The position numbers and the translations under genes are program-made. Shown piece after piece: positions 63,301 through 64,000 of a stretch of DNA of 64,000 nucleotides. Under the pieces are notes generated by a model. The model searched no databases. It had not been told where the DNA came from and saw only the letters and a program-made list of their open reading frames with translations. Numbering within the stretch: position 1 is the first letter of the stretch; each line of letters opens with the position of its first letter. Source of the stretch: Bilabrum cf. latius (taxonomy: Eukaryota; Bigyra: Bicosoecida; Bigyra; Bicosoecida); contig OZ237740.1 in NCBI GenBank assembly GCA_965178125.1, positions 992,001 to 1,056,000 on the forward strand, written 5' to 3'.

Positions 63301-63848
63301 GTCTTGGTGTACTCATCTGGCAGAGCGTTCGACATGGTGCTCGCATACTGCCCTGCCTTACAGTATATCCCTCCCAGTCCTTTGCACATCCGCAGCACCC
63401 GTTTAGCAGCAGCCAAGTTCAACGCCTTTTCTTGGAGAGAGAGCGCCTCGGCTTGATCGCCGTGCCTAGATTCCATGGCGGCTCGCGCAGCTAGGAACAG
63501 GGGGTCGCGAACCAAGGCAGGTGGGAGCGGTGCGCGCTTTGGCGGTTTTTGTTTCTGCGCACGCTTACGCTTCTTGCCACTTGTGGTACTGTCCGCATCG
63601 GCGGTCGAGGCTGGTGACGTCCAGCCAGGCCCCAGCGCAACCCCAAGCCTCTCAGCATGGCTCAAAACAAGCTATCGAGCCTCTTCATCGCACAATTTCC
63701 GAGTGCTCTTGTGTTTCTAGTCGTGGAAGTAATACCCTGCCCCGACGAAAGCTGCGGTGGAACCGGCCCAGAGAAATCGCCGAGAGCCTGACCAAGCCAG
63801 CTGCAGGTTTCGCAGAACGGACTGCGGCCCAGAAGTAGATGATTCCAT
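60327..63848 (-). CDS. ABC1/ADCK-family (UbiB-like) atypical kinase with long C-terminus
   Basis: 1173 codons from ATG 63848 to TGA 60327, with TAG at 63717, 63666, 61959, 61056 and 60636. The N-terminus has a possible organellar targeting or membrane segment (FLWAGSTAAFVGAGYYFHD). The ABC1 hallmarks are the KxGQ motif (GGIYCKAGQY) near residue 164, EPLGRASLAQVHRARL (Ala-rich loop), VAVKVQYPG near 258, ELDFAQEGHNAARA (ExD-type helix), LVHCDPHPGNILVRP near 449 and LDHGMYSRL in place of DFG. The protein most resembles ADCK1/ADCK5-type members, whose roles in mitochondrial lipid homeostasis are poorly defined. The C-terminal 350 residues beyond the kinase contain two long disordered stretches and are unusual for the family. 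Confidence 0.9.
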
Positions 63849-64000
63849 GCGAATATAGCACAGAGATCGAGCTAGGTATTCTTGTTGTGACGCGGAGTTC
63901 AAATTTGAGATAGTTTTTTATTGCTGACGTGCCGTCAAACGAGAAGGAGAACAGATTATCAGTCTTGGATCATCATGCCACAGTGTGGACACACAAGCCA
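63849..64000. promoter_or_regulatory. Upstream region of the ADCK gene
   Basis: About 150 bp of lower-GC sequence before the ADCK start codon up to the window edge. No motif identified. Confidence 0.3.

Overview
This window is nuclear DNA from a gene-dense, GC-rich protist-like eukaryote. The genes have GT-AG introns (about 49-435 bp, mostly with GTGAG donors) and encode eukaryote-specific proteins: DHX37/Dhr1 helicase, MCMBP, GRWD1/Rrb1, cytosolic-type TrpRS, a BCNT/Swc5 protein, F-box/WD40, EF-hand and EGF-module proteins. I cannot name the lineage from the sequence alone.

The main result is a changed genetic code. Almost every gene looks broken by TAG codons, yet each reading frame continues through them without a shift, and known domains run across them. 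By hand I count about 107 in-frame TAG codons in 24 of 26 gene models (15 in the DHX37 gene alone). All 26 models end in TGA (23) or TAA (3). At conserved positions TAG sits where homologues have Gln, Glu or another polar residue: helicase motif Ia T-TAG-PRR, the Atg22-like and TMEM144-like membrane proteins, GRWD1. UAG therefore most likely encodes glutamine, with UAA and UGA kept as stops. All gene coordinates here use that code.

Layout. 1-7.6 kb: EGF-module protein (+), TMEM144-like transporter (-), MFS-like transporter with a Gly-Ala repeat (+), LRR protein (-). 8-15 kb: coiled-coil protein (+) and MCMBP (+). 15-23.4 kb: Atg22-like transporter, PDZ protein, secreted glycosidase-like/FGE protein and a two-TM protein, all (-). 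23.5-36.9 kb: DHX37, a low-complexity nuclear-type protein, a secreted propeller enzyme and an F-box/WD40 protein, all (+). 37-44.2 kb: a (-) gene, a 4.8 kb gene-poor repeat block (307-bp exact direct repeat, 119-bp repeat, about 21 copies of a 76-bp minisatellite) and another (-) gene. 44.3-51.2 kb: GRWD1 (+), a multi-exon membrane protein (-), Swc5/BCNT (+), a C3orf33-like protein (+). 51.3-63.9 kb: a membrane WD-like protein (-), EF-hand protein (+), TrpRS (-), Asp/Asn beta-hydroxylase-like protein (+), a small protein (-) and an ABC1/ADCK kinase (-).

The genes do not form an operon. Several serve ribosome production and translation (DHX37, GRWD1, TrpRS) or chromatin and replication (Swc5, MCMBP). 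No tRNA, rRNA, CRISPR array or recognisable transposase was found.
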